DNA of 64,000 nt from Lytechinus variegatus (taxonomy: Eukaryota; Echinodermata; Echinoidea; Temnopleuroida; Toxopneustidae), in assembly GCF_018143015.1 (NCBI RefSeq), contig NC_054741.1:17665736-17729735 (forward strand), in the 5' to 3' direction. The notes under the pieces are model-generated. The model was not told the origin of the DNA, did not search any database, and saw only the letters and a list, made by a program, of their open reading frames with translations. How positions within the stretch are numbered: the first letter of the stretch is position 1; the number at the start of each line of letters is the position of its first letter. The translations under genes were made by a program, and so were the position numbers. Below are positions 11,729 through 24,090 of this stretch, one piece after another.

Positions 11729-12327
11729 AGGTCAAGTCCACCTCAGAAAAATGTTGATTTGAATCAATAGAGAAAAATCAGACTAGCACAATGCTGAAAA
11801 TTTCATCAAAATCGGATGTAAAATAAGAAAGTTATGACATTTCAAAGTTTCGCTTATTTTCAACAAAATAGTTATATGAACGAGCCAGTTACATCCAAAT
11901 GAGAGAGTCGATGATGTCACTCACTCACTATTTCTTTTGTTTTTTATTGTTTGAATTATACAATATTTCAATTTTTAAGAATTTGACGATTAGGACCTCC
12001 TTGCCTGAAGCACAAAATGTTAAAATAATGGAATTCTACGTGTTCAGGGAGGAATGAAACTTCATTTCACATGACAATGACGAGAAAATAAAAATATTTC
12101 ATATAATAAAATACAAAAGAAATAGTGAGTGAGTGATGTCATCAACTCTCCCATTTGGATGTAACTGGCTCGTTCATATAACTATTTTGTTGAAAATAAG
12201 CGAAACTTTAAAATGCCATAACTTTCTTATTTTACATCCGATTTCGATGAAATTTTCATTGTTATGCTTGTTGAATTTTCTTCCTCTTTTTATTCGAATC
12301 AAGTTTTTGATGGGGTGAACTTGTCCT
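11729..12327. mobile_element. Intact ~600 bp TTAA-flanked MITE
   Basis: It begins AGGTCAAGTCCACCTCAG and ends in the inverted form GGGGTGAACTTGTCCT, followed by TTAA at 12328-12331. The left flank is TGAA, shared with the preceding copy, so the two copies lie back to back at one site. The two halves are broadly inverted copies of one another: AAATTTTCATC..ATCGGATGTAAAAT, AACGAGCCAGTTACATCC and TCACTCACTATTTC all recur in complement. There is no transposase. The TTAAAGG start recalls the T2 MITEs of frogs, thought to be piggyBac-related. Confidence 0.85.
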
Positions 12328-12596
12328 TTAATGTTTCAATAATTAGTATGGCTTCTTATAGTCTTTGTTTCAATTTACGTAAATGAAACAAGCTCAAATT
12401 ACCTATTACTGCAGGCCTATCAAGTAAATTTAAAAGATAACATTCTGATAAAACGCGGAATTATATTTTAAAAAAGGTTTGGTTTTAATGGGTGAAGGGG
12501 AAATGTTTTTTTTTAATAAGTAGAATCAACGTAATTAAAGTCACGAAGTACACAAGAGCAGATTTATTTTACAATGTAAAACATGATAAAAATACT

Positions 12597-13970
12597 GACA
12601 AGTGGAAAACCTGGTAGTCTCGCCTGCATTACGTAATTCAATACGGATTTTCGCTGTTCTTTTTTTTGCAACGGGGATGGATTCTGCAAAGTGGTAAATC
12701 TATTGAAAATGCATGTTGAATCACACTTGGGCAGCTGAGAGGTTTTTGTAGAAAGTTGGTGGACCGGAATGCATATCATCCTAAAATCTGATCAGACGAA
12801 AAATTGCAAATATGTCGTTTGTCGAGAGTCTAGGGTGACACTGCTGTTTTGATTCACTGGTTTACGACAAAGACTACTTTGTCATGAACAGATGAAGTGC
12901 CTTTGACAGTAGATTTTCTACGTTCCAGAAAGCGTCTGCGTCGTGATTGCGAAAACTTTCTACTATTGTAGCAGTGCTCACTTTGAAAACAACTTCATGA
13001 AAACAAAATTCGTCTGATAATACATTTATAATCGTTACAGTTATTTAATATTTTCAATCAATTATCCAAGATTGGGATGAAATGACTTTTGACCTCGACC
13101 CATAACCTGAAATTATAGCTGTCATCTAATTATTTTTTTAATATAATTACAAACTAATTATACATGTCTCCTACTACAGACTGATTATTTCAAAAGCATC
13201 TTAAAAGTTCAAATGCTTACGTTTGCTCCCGCGTTTGCTTAACTTTTTAAAAGTTGTTAATTGACCCCAAATGAGCCTTGACATTAGCCTAAAGAATTGA
13301 AATGACGTTCATCCATTTGACAATGCTAAAAAGCCATCATGGACATACACTTATCTTAACCTAGGTATTTTTTTAAATTGATACCCCCAACATTTAACCT
13401 CGATCATGTGACCTGAAACTCGTGTAAAGGTCAATGATGATTAGTGATACTTGATTGCCCTTTTCTGTCCAAGAAGTGACATTAAAGGGATGGTCCGGGC
13501 TGAAAATATGTATAGCTTAATAAATAGAGTATTCACTGAGCAAAATACCGAAAATTTCATAAAAATCGGATAACAAATAAAGTTGTAATTAATTGAAAAA
13601 TTTAGTAATATTTTGTGAAAGCAAGTCGTCATGAATGGGCTGATGATGTCACATCATCCACTTATTCTTTTGTATTTTAGTATATGAAATTCGGTTTATT
13701 AATTATTTTTTCCTCCAAGAGCTAGAAAAATAGGATTGACAACTGATTTAGTGCATATACATTATTCCCACAATTAAGTATGAAATAATGAAAAAATTAT
13801 GATTTTATTTAATAACATAAGAAAACGGAAAGTGGGGGTGTGACATCATCTGCCCACCTAATGAATATTCATGATGACTGCATGTTTTCACAAAATATTG
13901 CTAAACTTTATAGCCGTCGGAAAAGTGTGGCCTTTAGTTTCACTCTGATATTGCTATGATGAGACGAAAA
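12597..13970 (+). mobile_element. Pearl/Helentron-like element, diverged and interrupted
   Basis: The head at 12597-12640 (ACAAGTGGAAAACC, GTCTCGCCTGCATTACG) and the tail at 13912-13970 (GCCGTCGGAAAAG, TTTCACTCTGATATTGCTATGATGAGAC) match the best copy at 42756-43671. Eroded internal repeat units lie at about 13190-13480 (CATTTAACCTCGATCATGTG, GTGATACTTGATT). Another TTAA element (13486-13911) is inserted before the tail. Confidence 0.6.
13486..13911. mobile_element. TTAA element, GGTCCGGGCTG subfamily, right end lost
   Basis: It starts TTAA-AGGGATGGTCCGGGCTG. The interior is a loose inverted repeat: GATGATGTCACATCATCC and CATTCATGACGAC on one side, GTGACATCATCTGCCCACC and AATATTCATGATG on the other. 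The right terminus is missing where the tail of the pearl-like host resumes. A related fragment lies at 16780-17035. Confidence 0.65.
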
Positions 13971-14488
13971 TACGCTTGTACGATATTATTTCTATTACAT
14001 CATCTTCAGTCATCTTAATATGAATTTACTCATCCATTGATGTGTGAATGTGGTTACATTGTTCCATTCTTAATTTATGCATGACTGCAATTATAGTCTG
14101 CACGGTATCCAGATTTTACACATAGATGAATTCTTAATTGGTTTCTTAATGTGACACTCTTTTTTACTGCAGTCTATTAAATTCCGGATTTTCTGATTAT
14201 TTTGAAAAATAACTTTGAATAAGATGAGTTGAGGACGGTTTTAATCCCGGATTTTTTTTAGATAAATATATACCACTGATACCGATAATGCATTTCGCCC
14301 CATTCGCGGCTCTTTGGACTGGAAGTTACATACGATCCTCATGCACTGCACCATCGTCCTCTAATTTCATTTGCTTTAATGTCGAATGCCTCTTCAACAT
14401 CTCAGGGATGTCACACTCGGATAAAGAAAAGGAGGAAAACAAAATAAAGAGGAAGAGCTGTGATGTAGAAGAATTTGCTTCACTTACC

Positions 14489-15090
14489 GAGGACAAGTAC
14501 ATCCCAACAAAAATTGATTTGAATAAAAAGAGAAAAATCCATTGGGTATAAAAATGAAAATTTCATCAGAATCGGGTGTAAAATAAGAAAGTTATAAAAT
14601 TTTAAAATTTCGTTTAATTTTACAAAATAGTTATATTCACATCGTGGTCGGTATACAAAATATGGGACAGATGAAATTACCCACTGACTCGCTATTTGTA
14701 TTTTGTTATTTTATAATTTTATGAAATATTCTAATTTTCTCCTCATTGGATTGTGAGACAAAGTTTTATTCCTCCCTGAACATGTGGTATTACCATTGTT
14801 TTAACATTTTTCGTTTAGTCAAGTTGGTGTGTATTGTCCAATCTGAAATATTTTATAATCTAAGCAATAAGAAATAATGAGAGATGCACATCGATTGTCT
14901 CATTCGCATGTCACCGAGTTGTGCCTTTAACTGTTTTGCCCTGTTTTTGTGAAAAATAGAGGAAACTTCGAAAAGTCATTATTTTTTTTTCTATATTTCA
15001 CATCCGATTTCGATGAAACTTTCAGCGCTATGCTTGTTTGAATTTTCTCTATTGATTCAAATCAATATTTCTCTGGGGTGGACTAGACCT
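14489..15090. mobile_element. Degenerate ~600 bp TTAA-type MITE
   Basis: The left end, GACAAGTACATCCCAACAAA, and the right end, CTGGGGTGGACTAGACCT before TTCA, correspond to the AGGTCAAGTCCACC ends of the main family. The interior keeps GAAAATTTCATC..GAATCGG..GTAAAATAAGAAAGTTAT and its complement. Divergence is much higher than in the 11.7, 21.2 and 48.7 kb copies. The 87-codon ORF at 14288-14551 runs into this repeat. Confidence 0.65.
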
Positions 15091-15478
15091 TTCAAGAAAA
15101 ATGATCGATCTATATCTAGTCCATATTTCTATAGTCTATGCTTGATTGAGGACATTGTGGGTGAAATTGAGAAGAAAATGAGAAAGAAAGTGGTGGGGGG
15201 GGGGGGGGACGAGGGGTCTATGCCCAAGCCCTGATGAAGGCTGCAATTTTAGTATTTTTAGTGATTAGGGAGATAAGTTGGACATGAAAATATGAAATGA
15301 TTGTGATTTCATGTAGGCCTATAATAAGAAAAATGACAGTAGGGACATGCCCGTTCTACAATATGTTGCATTCAACAATAACTTCGTTATTTTTTTATAT
15401 GTCGGGTCTTGGCATTTTCCACCTTTAGTTTGTCATCTTATGATTCCGCCGGCTTATGATATTGTCTTGATTTTCACC

Positions 15479-15745
15479 ACCCTAACAAAACAAAATTGAC
15501 TTGAATGAAAAGAGTGGAACAAACATAACGCTGAAAATTCCATCAAAATTTGATGTGAAATAAAGTTGTTGCATTTTAACTTCTGGTATATTTATCACAA
15601 AACATTATAGATGCTCAACACAGTATTATAAAAGCTTCATTGCCGTCACTCATTATTTTATTTGTGTTTCGATGAATTATAACATATTTAAATTATTTTC
15701 AAATTTGACATAAGGAAACTTTCAATCGAATCCCAATAGCTTACA
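15479..15745. repeat. Fragment related to the TTAA MITEs
   Basis: ACCCTAACAAAACAAAATTGA followed by GAATGAAAAGAGTGGAAC, AACGCTGAAAATTCCATC and GATGTGAAATAAAG is the right-end half of the main TTAA family in inverted orientation, decayed. No clear termini remain. Confidence 0.45.
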
Positions 15746-15834
15746 ACAATGTCCACTAGCGTACCTAAGACTAAGGGGGGGGGGCAGACTGCCCCCCCCC
15801 CTGACGAGTCACAACTCATGCAAGGGACGTATCC

Positions 15835-16410
15835 CTGTCACCCCTGACGAGTCACAACTCGTCAACATTTTGTCTAACAACCAGTTGATTCAATAACCAT
15901 TTGGCCCAATCATCACCTCTTCTAATCACCAGTTCGTCTATGACCATTTCGTCTCATAACCAGTTGGTCTAATATCCATTTCATTTTCATGAAGCAATGT
16001 ATTGATCATCACCTAACATCTCTTCTCCATACTTCCTTATTTTCTCATTTTTGTTCCATTATTTAACATGAAGGGAAGTTCTACTTGCAGTCGGCCTACT
16101 GTTGCGACATGGTAAATCACAAAAATGTGTCGTAACTATTAATTTTGTTTAAGATCTACATGGTCTAAAACCCACTTGGCCGGTTTACGTCAATAACGTC
16201 CAATGTCTTTTCGTCCGATGACCATGTCTCACTAATGCCGTTTGGTCAATATAATTTCGTCCAACAGCCAGTTAGTGAAAGAGCCACTTCGTCAAAATGC
16301 CATTTCGTCCAACAGCCAGGTGGACCAAAAGCCACTTCGTCCAATTGACGACCTAATACTTATTTGGTAGAACTGACAGTTGTTCCATTACCCACTTGGT
16401 CTAATGTGAA
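15835..16410. repeat. Degenerate short-unit repeat field (TTCGTCCAA / CCAGTTGGTCTAAT)
   Basis: About twenty imperfect units of roughly 22-25 bp can be read, alternating words such as CCATTTCGTCCAACAGCCAG, CCACTTCGTC, CCAGTTGGTCTAAT and CCACTTGGTCTAA. Spacing drifts and units are interrupted (at 15980-16140, for instance), so this is not a clean minisatellite. It has no coding capacity. It is preceded by a poly-G/poly-C hairpin at about 15775-15800. Confidence 0.65.
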
Positions 16411-16779
16411 TAAATCTATGCAATCGCGTGGTAATAACTTGAGTACGCGCCCCTCGCCTCTTGCCTCCCATACATCATCCCCCCACACACATTCGACTCT
16501 TTCCCAATATCAGATATAATGTACAATAATTTTCTCATCAGATCTCAAAATTGAAAATGTAATTGTTTCATAAAATTATTTCTGTTTCAAATGCATAAGG
16601 AAAAACAAACCAAACAAAATACAAAGCAAAAAAGTTACAATCCCATGGATTAATAACACGAAAATTCTAATTCTAGATGTCACAATGAAGTGACTGATTC
16701 AATTTTTACTCCAAGAGTTAAAAAGTTGGTTGATTAGATATTCCGCTGCAACTTATTTTACTATAAGGGAGACATATCA

Positions 16780-17035
16780 TTCACACTTGTATGAGAAAAT
16801 GAAATAATTAAGTTTTCATGTAATAACATAAGAAAAAAAAACAAAATGGGATGTGACATCTTCAGCCCACCTAATGAATATTCATGACAACGTGCATATA
16901 ACTGTTTTGAAAAATATTACTAAACTGGAAAATTCAATAACTTCGTTATCAGATTTTTATTACATTTTCAGCAGATTGCTCAGTGTAATTTATTCTATTT
17001 AATTAGGTATAATTATAGTTTCAGCCCAGACTACC
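16780..17035. mobile_element. Fragment of the GGTCCGGGCTG TTAA subfamily
   Basis: GGGATGTGACATCTTCAGCC, CACCTAATGAATATTCATGA, TATTACTAAACT and the terminal AGTTTCAGCCCAGACTACCC match the complement of the 13486-13911 copy, and include the right end that copy lacks. The left half is absent. Confidence 0.55.
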
Positions 17036-17040
17036 CGTTA

Positions 17041-20000
17041 TTTGAGAAAACTGGGCTTAATCTGAATGTATCGTAGAGGCGGTTATCAAAATCAGGCTAA
17101 TAAATCACTATATGTGTGTGAATTATAGTTATCCATCCTATAGTCCCTTAGTGAGGTATGTTTCGTTCCCCCTTTTTTTTACCGGGGGTGGGGGACCCAT
17201 TCATCCCCTGGATCCGCGCCTGCCCCCAGTTATGACTGTTCATTGGTAACGGAAATCTCGTCACAACTCTCGTTGGTAACAAATTTCTTTTAAATGTGTA
17301 GTTTATTTTACAGCACATTCTTGCAATTTTTCCGTAACACCTACTGCCCTGAAAAACACGCCAGTTTCCTTTTCACACAACTTGCAATGTATACAGGTAC
17401 TGTACCTCCATAGTGAAAAAACATCGACAAAAAGATGCGAAGAGAAAATAGAAAATAAAACAGACTGCTAATTTTACATCTAGAGTCATTAACAATAATT
17501 GATCAAGGTAAAATTGTGAGAGAGAAAAAAAAAGTTATAAAACAACAAAATATCCAAGTGGCAAACTATTAAATTCAAAAGATATTTACAAGATAATCTA
17601 CAATAATTCATTTCGACTTTTTCCTGAGATAATATTAATTATCATTGCACGGTCAATTTAAGGTGGGCGTATAGTGGATATAACTACTCTGTGAAAGTGA
17701 AGTTTTTAAGAAGAAAATGGCATTGATTCGAAGGGAATGATAACAAGAATATAATTTTGATATATTATTATTGTTACTATATTAATATAATTATCATTTT
17801 TTTTGGCATGTTTGGCGTCACCTGTGCGTTGGAGGTGAAAAGGGAACTGAATCACCATGACCCGCACGTCTCTCCTAGTCTGCTGGGCAAACCCTTCTCT
17901 CGAAATAAGGGTCTGAATGTGCAGCCTACTCATGCCTTGTGTACTAAAGGCTCACAGCAAGTTTTGTATGTACTAGTCTTTGCGTGGAGGCACACTTGTT
18001 GATCAAAGTTCCAATGAGGGTCTGTGCCTGCAGACTACGTCTCTCCTCCCGATGTAATATAAACTGATTGGGGACCCTTTGCGGAGTACAAGTGGATCAC
18101 TTCACCGTTGTTTCCCCCCTTCTCTTACGAATATAGTGAAGTGGGTTCTTAACGGGCAAAGGTGGTGATTCTCTACATGGGTCTCCATTTCCTATCCGAG
18201 GGACGGAATGTTTTCCACTGCGTAACATAGCCTTCATCTAAGGAACAGGGGACATGGGGGGGGGGGACACGTCTACACACGACGCATAGGCTTCAAACCC
18301 ACAAATGTGTGTTGTATGTTTGTTGTTTTTTGGTGAAGAAAAACTACACTGTTTCATCTCCACGCCCGTTTGCTAGCTTCGTCAAGCACTGGCGTAAATT
18401 CGGTGGGGGGGGGGGGGGATGGTAGCATATACCATCATCCCACTTTTCAAGACAAATACATTTTCCATAGTCATCAAATTTTGAATACTTTTGTTAATGC
18501 GTGGATTCCATCTTTGAAAGCAGTAAATAAAAGTGCTTAAATTAGCCTAATTTAGCCTAATAAAACGCACAATTTCTCCCGCGCTCACTCGATCCGCACC
18601 CGCGTTCAGTCTATTCTTACAAGAATTTGGCCGTGTCAAATCCTTGTAGATTGTAAAAAATATTGATCAGATCAACAATATAAATCGGACAAGTATTTGT
18701 TTGAATGCAGAATATATTCCGCGAGATCGATCTTCAAAATCTAAGAAAACAAGAAGGTTTGAAGTTCGGTGTTCACTCAAGCGTGAGATGCACACTGTGC
18801 AATCTCGAATAAACGTTAAATCAGTCCAGAAAAAGGGTCAAATTCTTGTATTTTTCATCATTATTATTCAACTTTAAGTGTGAAGGAGAATTAAAGATAA
18901 GACCATTTTCTAACACTTTGCTTTTAAACACCAAATTACTACCTAGTGTCGATCAGTGTTTGTGGTTTGGGGAATGACTGACACTAATATATATATATGT
19001 ATATTTTTTTTTTTTTGGGGGGGTCAGTGGGGTCATGTAGTAGGTACATGGTGGGGTAAAGAGGCTAGAATTTTCAGGGGGCAGATATGGCGTAAAGTCC
19101 AAAACGTATAAAAAGCTGCGAGCGAGTAAATTGTGTTACCTTTTTATGACAAAAATCCATGTTTTGACATGATATTTAAAATATATAACATATCCCACTC
19201 TTTTCCTTTTCCAATTTTTTTCTTTTCTCCCTCTTTCTTGGCTGTGAAATCTTTTGAGGGTCCATTGCCCCCACGCCCCACACCTATACGCACCCCGGGA
19301 TTCCTTAACACTTCATTTTTTAAGTACACCCTGTACGTATACCTTTATTTTGTCTTTATTTCTATAACAAGACTAGGAACTTTGAACATACTGTATAAGG
19401 TCTAGATCCACAATGCGAGTGCAAAGCACGATCGAAAAATTCTATATGAATTGACCAGAAAATGAGCCATTTAAGGACTTTTGTCGGTTTTTTTGTAATT
19501 ATTTCCAGTTCTTACACTCTTTTGATTTTAAAATCTCATATCTTTTGTATATGTTCGCCATTATTTCATTTTTCTTCATACACCTGGATCAGTAATATTA
19601 CTAACAAAAATAAAAAAAAAGTGATAAGAAATATAAACTGGGCAAGCAAGACCCATGCGCATGGTTGCCGGAAAAGTGTTGATTTTAAACCAAAAATGCC
19701 ATTAATTGAAATATCAACGTGAACATGTTATTCTATTTCTTCATGGACTTTTTTCTAACAATTGCTGAATAGAATAATTTCATTCATTTCATTCAATAAA
19801 CAAGAAAATTCCTAGAATATAAAGATGGTCATCATGGCATAGAAATCAATACTACCATCATCATGATCGTGATCTTACACCCTCCTTATCATACTTGTCA
19901 AATAATTCATTATAAATATTATGATGTCCGACCGTAAATTATAGGAGAACGATAACAGAACACAGGACATCCCCACCTGAAATATTTGGGATTCAACCCC

Positions 20001-20726
20001 CCTCCCCCCCCCCCCGTGATCCAGTCGACAGTTATGCTATCTTGCTGTTTACAGGGAACCTTCCCTGGCAGGTTTGGGGATGGCCGGTAACATTCAACAT
20101 GCATGGTTTCTCAATAAAGGGGCGGGCCTCTTTGTAATATATTTTTCGACTCTTCGAATCTTTTTGTCATGCTTCCAGATGCTGCCCCTCCCCACCCCGA
20201 ACAGATTCGCGAGGAGGCAAATGTCCATCTTCTTGGCCGACCGTTTATTGTCGAGAACATTTTTTTTTAAGTGAAGTCCCTTAAAAGAAAGCCTGTATAT
20301 ACGGGCTTGATTAATATGAAAGGCCTATCTTCAGTATACATTTATCTCCGAATATTCGTCTCTTTCCTAATTTTGTTCTTCCATCGTTCTCTCGCGGCGC
20401 TTTATTCTGATTCAACGTTAGTAGTATAGTCATAATGGTCATGGTTCTATGAAATAAACTTGGATGAGTCGCATCAAAATTTGACTGGCCTCGGGAGCTA
20501 TTGCATGTTTAGGACAAATGAGGGTGCGGCATTCGCAAGCCTCAGGTCATCTAAAAATGATGAAAAAGAATTGCTAAGTATATCTGCCGTTCACATTGTG
20601 TGGGCATATGTTTGGAAGATACATGAAAGTCGAGGATCATGACTTGTGTAGACAATATAGGGATAGAAATAAATGCAATGATAAACCCCATGGCCGCACG
20701 CAGACATTAATTTTTTTCGGGGGGGG
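17041..20726. other. Gene-free region with G runs
   Basis: I see no supportable gene. It holds several runs of 8 or more G or C (near 18255, 18400, 19017 and 19995), a T-to-G run at about 19004-19023, and a segment at 17860-18060 with the repeated words AGTCTG..CAAACCC and GGGTCTG..TGCAG, possibly an eroded repeat. Small ORFs at 19133-19405 and 19462-19722 are low-complexity AT-rich frames. Confidence 0.45.
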
Positions 20727-21491
20727 GGGGCAGGACACGAAAAAAATGAAGTAACTCAGAAGCTAGTGAGCGAAGCGACCAAACTTGTAATTTGGGCACT
20801 TTTGTAATTACTTAAAGGTCAAGTCCATCTCAGAAAAATGTTGATTTGAGTCAACAAAGAAAAATCAGACAAACACAATGCTGAAAATTTCATCAAAATC
20901 GGATGTAAAATAAGAAAGTTATGACATTTCGCTTATTTTTGTTTACAAAATAGTTATATGAACGAGCCAGTTACATCAAAACGACAGAGTCGATGATGTC
21001 ACTCACTATTTATTTTGTTTTTTATTGCTTGAATTATACAATATTTCAATTTTTACGAATTTGACGATTAGGACCTCCTTGCCTGAAGCACAAAATGTTA
21101 GAATAATAAGGGGGCAGGACACGAAAAAAATGAAGTAACTCAGAAGCTAGGGAGCGAAGCGACCAAACTTGTAATTTGGGCACTTTTGTAATTACTTAAA
21201 GGTCAAGTCCATCTCAGAAAAATGTTGATTTGAGTCAACAAAGAAAAATCAGACAAACACAATGCTGAAAATTTCATCAAAATCGGATGTAAAATAAGAA
21301 AGTTATGACATTTCGCTTATTTTTGTTTACAAAATAGTTATATGAACGAGCCAGTTACATCAAAATGACAGAGTCGATGATGTCACTCACTATTTATTTT
21401 GTTTTTTATTGCTTGAATTATACAATATTTCAATTTTTACGAATTTGACGATTAGGACCTCCTTGCCTGAAGCACAAAATGTTAGAATAAT
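20727..21491 (+). repeat. Recent tandem duplication, period 384 bp
   Basis: The segment starting GGGGCAGGACACGAAAAAAA recurs after exactly 384 bp (CAGGACACG at 20731 and 21115). Both units continue through GAGCGAAGCGACCAAACTTG and the left half of a TTAA MITE to TTAGAATAAT. Only a few differences are visible, such as GCTAGTGAG versus GCTAGGGAG and AAAACGACAG versus AAAATGACAG. The first MITE copy (20816-21107) is truncated; the second continues intact to 21786. Confidence 0.9.
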
Positions 21492-21786
21492 GGAATTACA
21501 CGTGTTCATGGAGGAATTAAACTTCATTCCACATGACAATGACGAGAAAATATTTCATATTTCATATAATAAAATACAAAAGAAAAAGTGAGTGAGTGAT
21601 GTCATCAGTTCCTCATTTGCATACCGACCGAGATGTGCATATAACTGTTTTGTGAAATGAAGCGGAACTTTAAAATGCCATAACTTTCTTATTTTACATC
21701 CGATTTTGATGAAATTTTCAGTGTTACGTTTGTTGAATTTTTCTCTTTTTATTCAAATAAATTTGTTGTTGGGGTGAACTTGCCCT
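21200..21786. mobile_element. Complete TTAA-flanked MITE
   Basis: TTAA (21196-21199) precedes AGGTCAAGTCCATCTCAG, and the right end GGGGTGAACTTGCCCT precedes TTAA (21787-21790). It is about 587 bp, in the same family as 11729-12327. The duplication described above includes its left half, so the duplication happened after this insertion. Confidence 0.85.
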
Positions 21787-23328
21787 TTAAGTGAAATTGA
21801 AGGATATCCTGTACACTTTTGGTTAATTTTGTGAAAAAAATCTAAGTTTTCAAAATTTCTGGGGTGGGGCTGCCCCCAAAGAACCGTTTTTATTTATGTC
21901 AAAGGCCACAGTTGATTTCTACAGTGCGTATCAATAAAAAGTTTACACTTTAAAAAAGTCCTGGGAATTAAAAAATATACAACATGGTGGTCACATATAT
22001 TCTTGGGTCTGAGTCTCATCTATCAAATGAAAGTAAAAATTTTGACGGAATGTTACACTTGAGTGAGCATTGTCCGTTTTCGTAAAGCTCGCAGAAATCG
22101 GTTTGCGCAGAAATGACCATTTCACGCTGGTGTCAAGGAAAAAATAGCGAAAACAAACTGACCGAGCGAAACATTTCTCTTGCATTTCAGCCAAAAATTT
22201 GAAATAAAACAGATACATTTCAATATTTTGTTACAACTTTGCCACCCAAATTAACATTTCAACCCTAGGTAAGCACAACCTTTTTTATGACAGCTGGATC
22301 TGAGGACATAAATGAATGTAATCAAACGACAACTGAATGTAAAGTTTTTGTAATTTAAAGTGGGTTTACATTTCGTATTTTATTTAATACTTGTTTCCAC
22401 ACTTTTCCCAAGCATGACAATGATAACAAAACGAAAATCAAGCCTAAGACAATTCATGTGAATCACAGCTCCGTGTAAAGCAGATAATCACCATGATGGC
22501 CTCGGTGTGTGGGGGGGGGGGGGCGCAATGGCACCGTATGTAGTGTTTAGGGCAAGGAAATAAATTAAACAAGTAAAAGATATCTACATATCAACCTTCC
22601 GAGCTGAAGTCCATGTATTCTTCATGATTAAAGTCCACTTTTATTAATATTTCCAAGTTCTGCGCAAATTCATTTTCACGAACTTTTCAAAAGTAAGTGG
22701 TGCTCACTCAAGCGGAAAGATTTTTCGACAATTATATCGTCATTTAGAGATCTGTTGCAACGTATGAATTTGGGAAAGGTTTCATGAAATAAAACAAGGT
22801 AAAATACATTTGAAAATCTTCCTTTTACCAGATTAATTTCACATATTACACTTAGTTGTTTTTCACGGAGTTAGTCACCTCGTAATTCAGCTTCAGATTT
22901 AAAAAAAATTGGAAATTAATAGCAAGTCTGGAAGAGAGATCGAGGGATCATGGTTATAGTGTCTCTGTAACTCACTTCCTTATTTCTTTTCCTTAATACA
23001 ACTTTTCCTTGATTTTGCGGGGTTTTTTTCATATACAAAGACCTTCAAGCCTATTTTCAGTTGAGTTGTAGACCGAGACTGATTCTTGATATCCCTTTGG
23101 AACCGCGATGAACGTATGAACATCTTTCGTCTTGTGTCTGACATTCGAAATAAAATTATCCTTTACTTTGATTTGCTGATGAGAAAGAAAAAGTTGCCTG
23201 ACCAGTATACTGGGCGAGGTCTATTATACTTCATCATTTTTTTTTGTCGAGGTCCTGTGGCAATAATTATGCCTTGCATCGCATAAGCTAATCGTGATTA
23301 TTTTGTTTAAAAAAATTATGTGCATGGG
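21787..23328. other. Gene-free region
   Basis: No conserved coding sequence. A segment beginning AGTGCGTATC at 21919 resembles the AGTGCGTCCC terminus of the MITE at 48274-49351, but I cannot define a partner end. A G12 run lies near 22511. Confidence 0.4.
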
Positions 23329-23329
23329 C

Positions 23330-23371
<42 letters not shown>
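23329..23371. repeat. (AT)n microsatellite
   Basis: About 20 AT dinucleotides with one interruption, followed by a short CA-rich stretch. Confidence 0.95.
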
Positions 23372-23380
<9 letters not shown>

Positions 23381-23734
23381 ACAAACTATTATTGTCTTCT
23401 TCCTTCTTTCACCCTTTTTTCCCGCCCATCCTCTTCACTTAATTTGTCCTTACCACCATGATAGTACATGTATTACTATGAATGATAATTTTACGTAGGA
23501 TATCCCGGGTATAATACGAGTGAATATTTTACCACCAACTGATTGTCGATATGTATATGAAATGAACAGGAGGGGGTGGGGCTAGCAAGAGCCCCCCCCC
23601 CAAAAAAAAAAAATAATAATAATGATAATAATATGAGAGAGAGGAAAACTAATAAATGAAAAATAAATAAGAAAAATGGATGAATCATATTTGTGTTTTT
23701 TTTTTCTTGCGTGCTAGTCAGGGTTTGTGTGTGT

Positions 23735-24090
23735 GTGTGTTTGGTATCGACAACGTGAGCCCATTACAAAGGAACTTCGTCGGGATTAGATCGGTGAGAA
23801 CATTTCAGACGCGAAAACGAAGGCCTATCCATGAAGCACACTGCCATGTGTCAGGGAACTCCCGGCGCGAATTTCGTTAACTGTTATTTTCTCACTTTTG
23901 ATAAAGGCACCAAAAGAGCGCATGCTTGGACAGAACACTGTGATTGGACAGGAAAGAAAGTGCGATTCGGTTAACAAAGTTGAGGAGCGCGCGGCCAGGT
24001 CGGTCTGTCTGTGGCTGTGGCGTCAAATCCGAGGCGCCATATTTGAAGTGGATATGGGCTCCCGTATGTGCTCAAATGGAGTGTTGCAAA
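23735..24090 (+). promoter_or_regulatory. Candidate promoter / first exon of the RBM12B-like gene
   Basis: CpG density rises here against AT-rich flanks (GCGCGCGGCCAGG at about 23987, GGCGCCATATTTGAAG at about 24033). An inverted CCAAT box (GATTGGACAG) lies at 23942. The segment is 3.5 kb upstream of the coding exon, whose 5' boundary is a splice acceptor, so an upstream non-coding first exon is required. No TATA box or clear donor was fixed. The assignment is inference; 5' RNA ends would settle it. Confidence 0.4.

Noticed and set aside
14288..14551. 87-codon ORF ending in KKRKIHWV
   Set aside because: Its C-terminal part is translated TTAA MITE; no similarity seen in the remainder.
17706..18002. 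Overlapping + and - ORFs of 75-81 codons
   Set aside because: No domain, no splice context; the segment contains repeated words and is probably repeat-derived.
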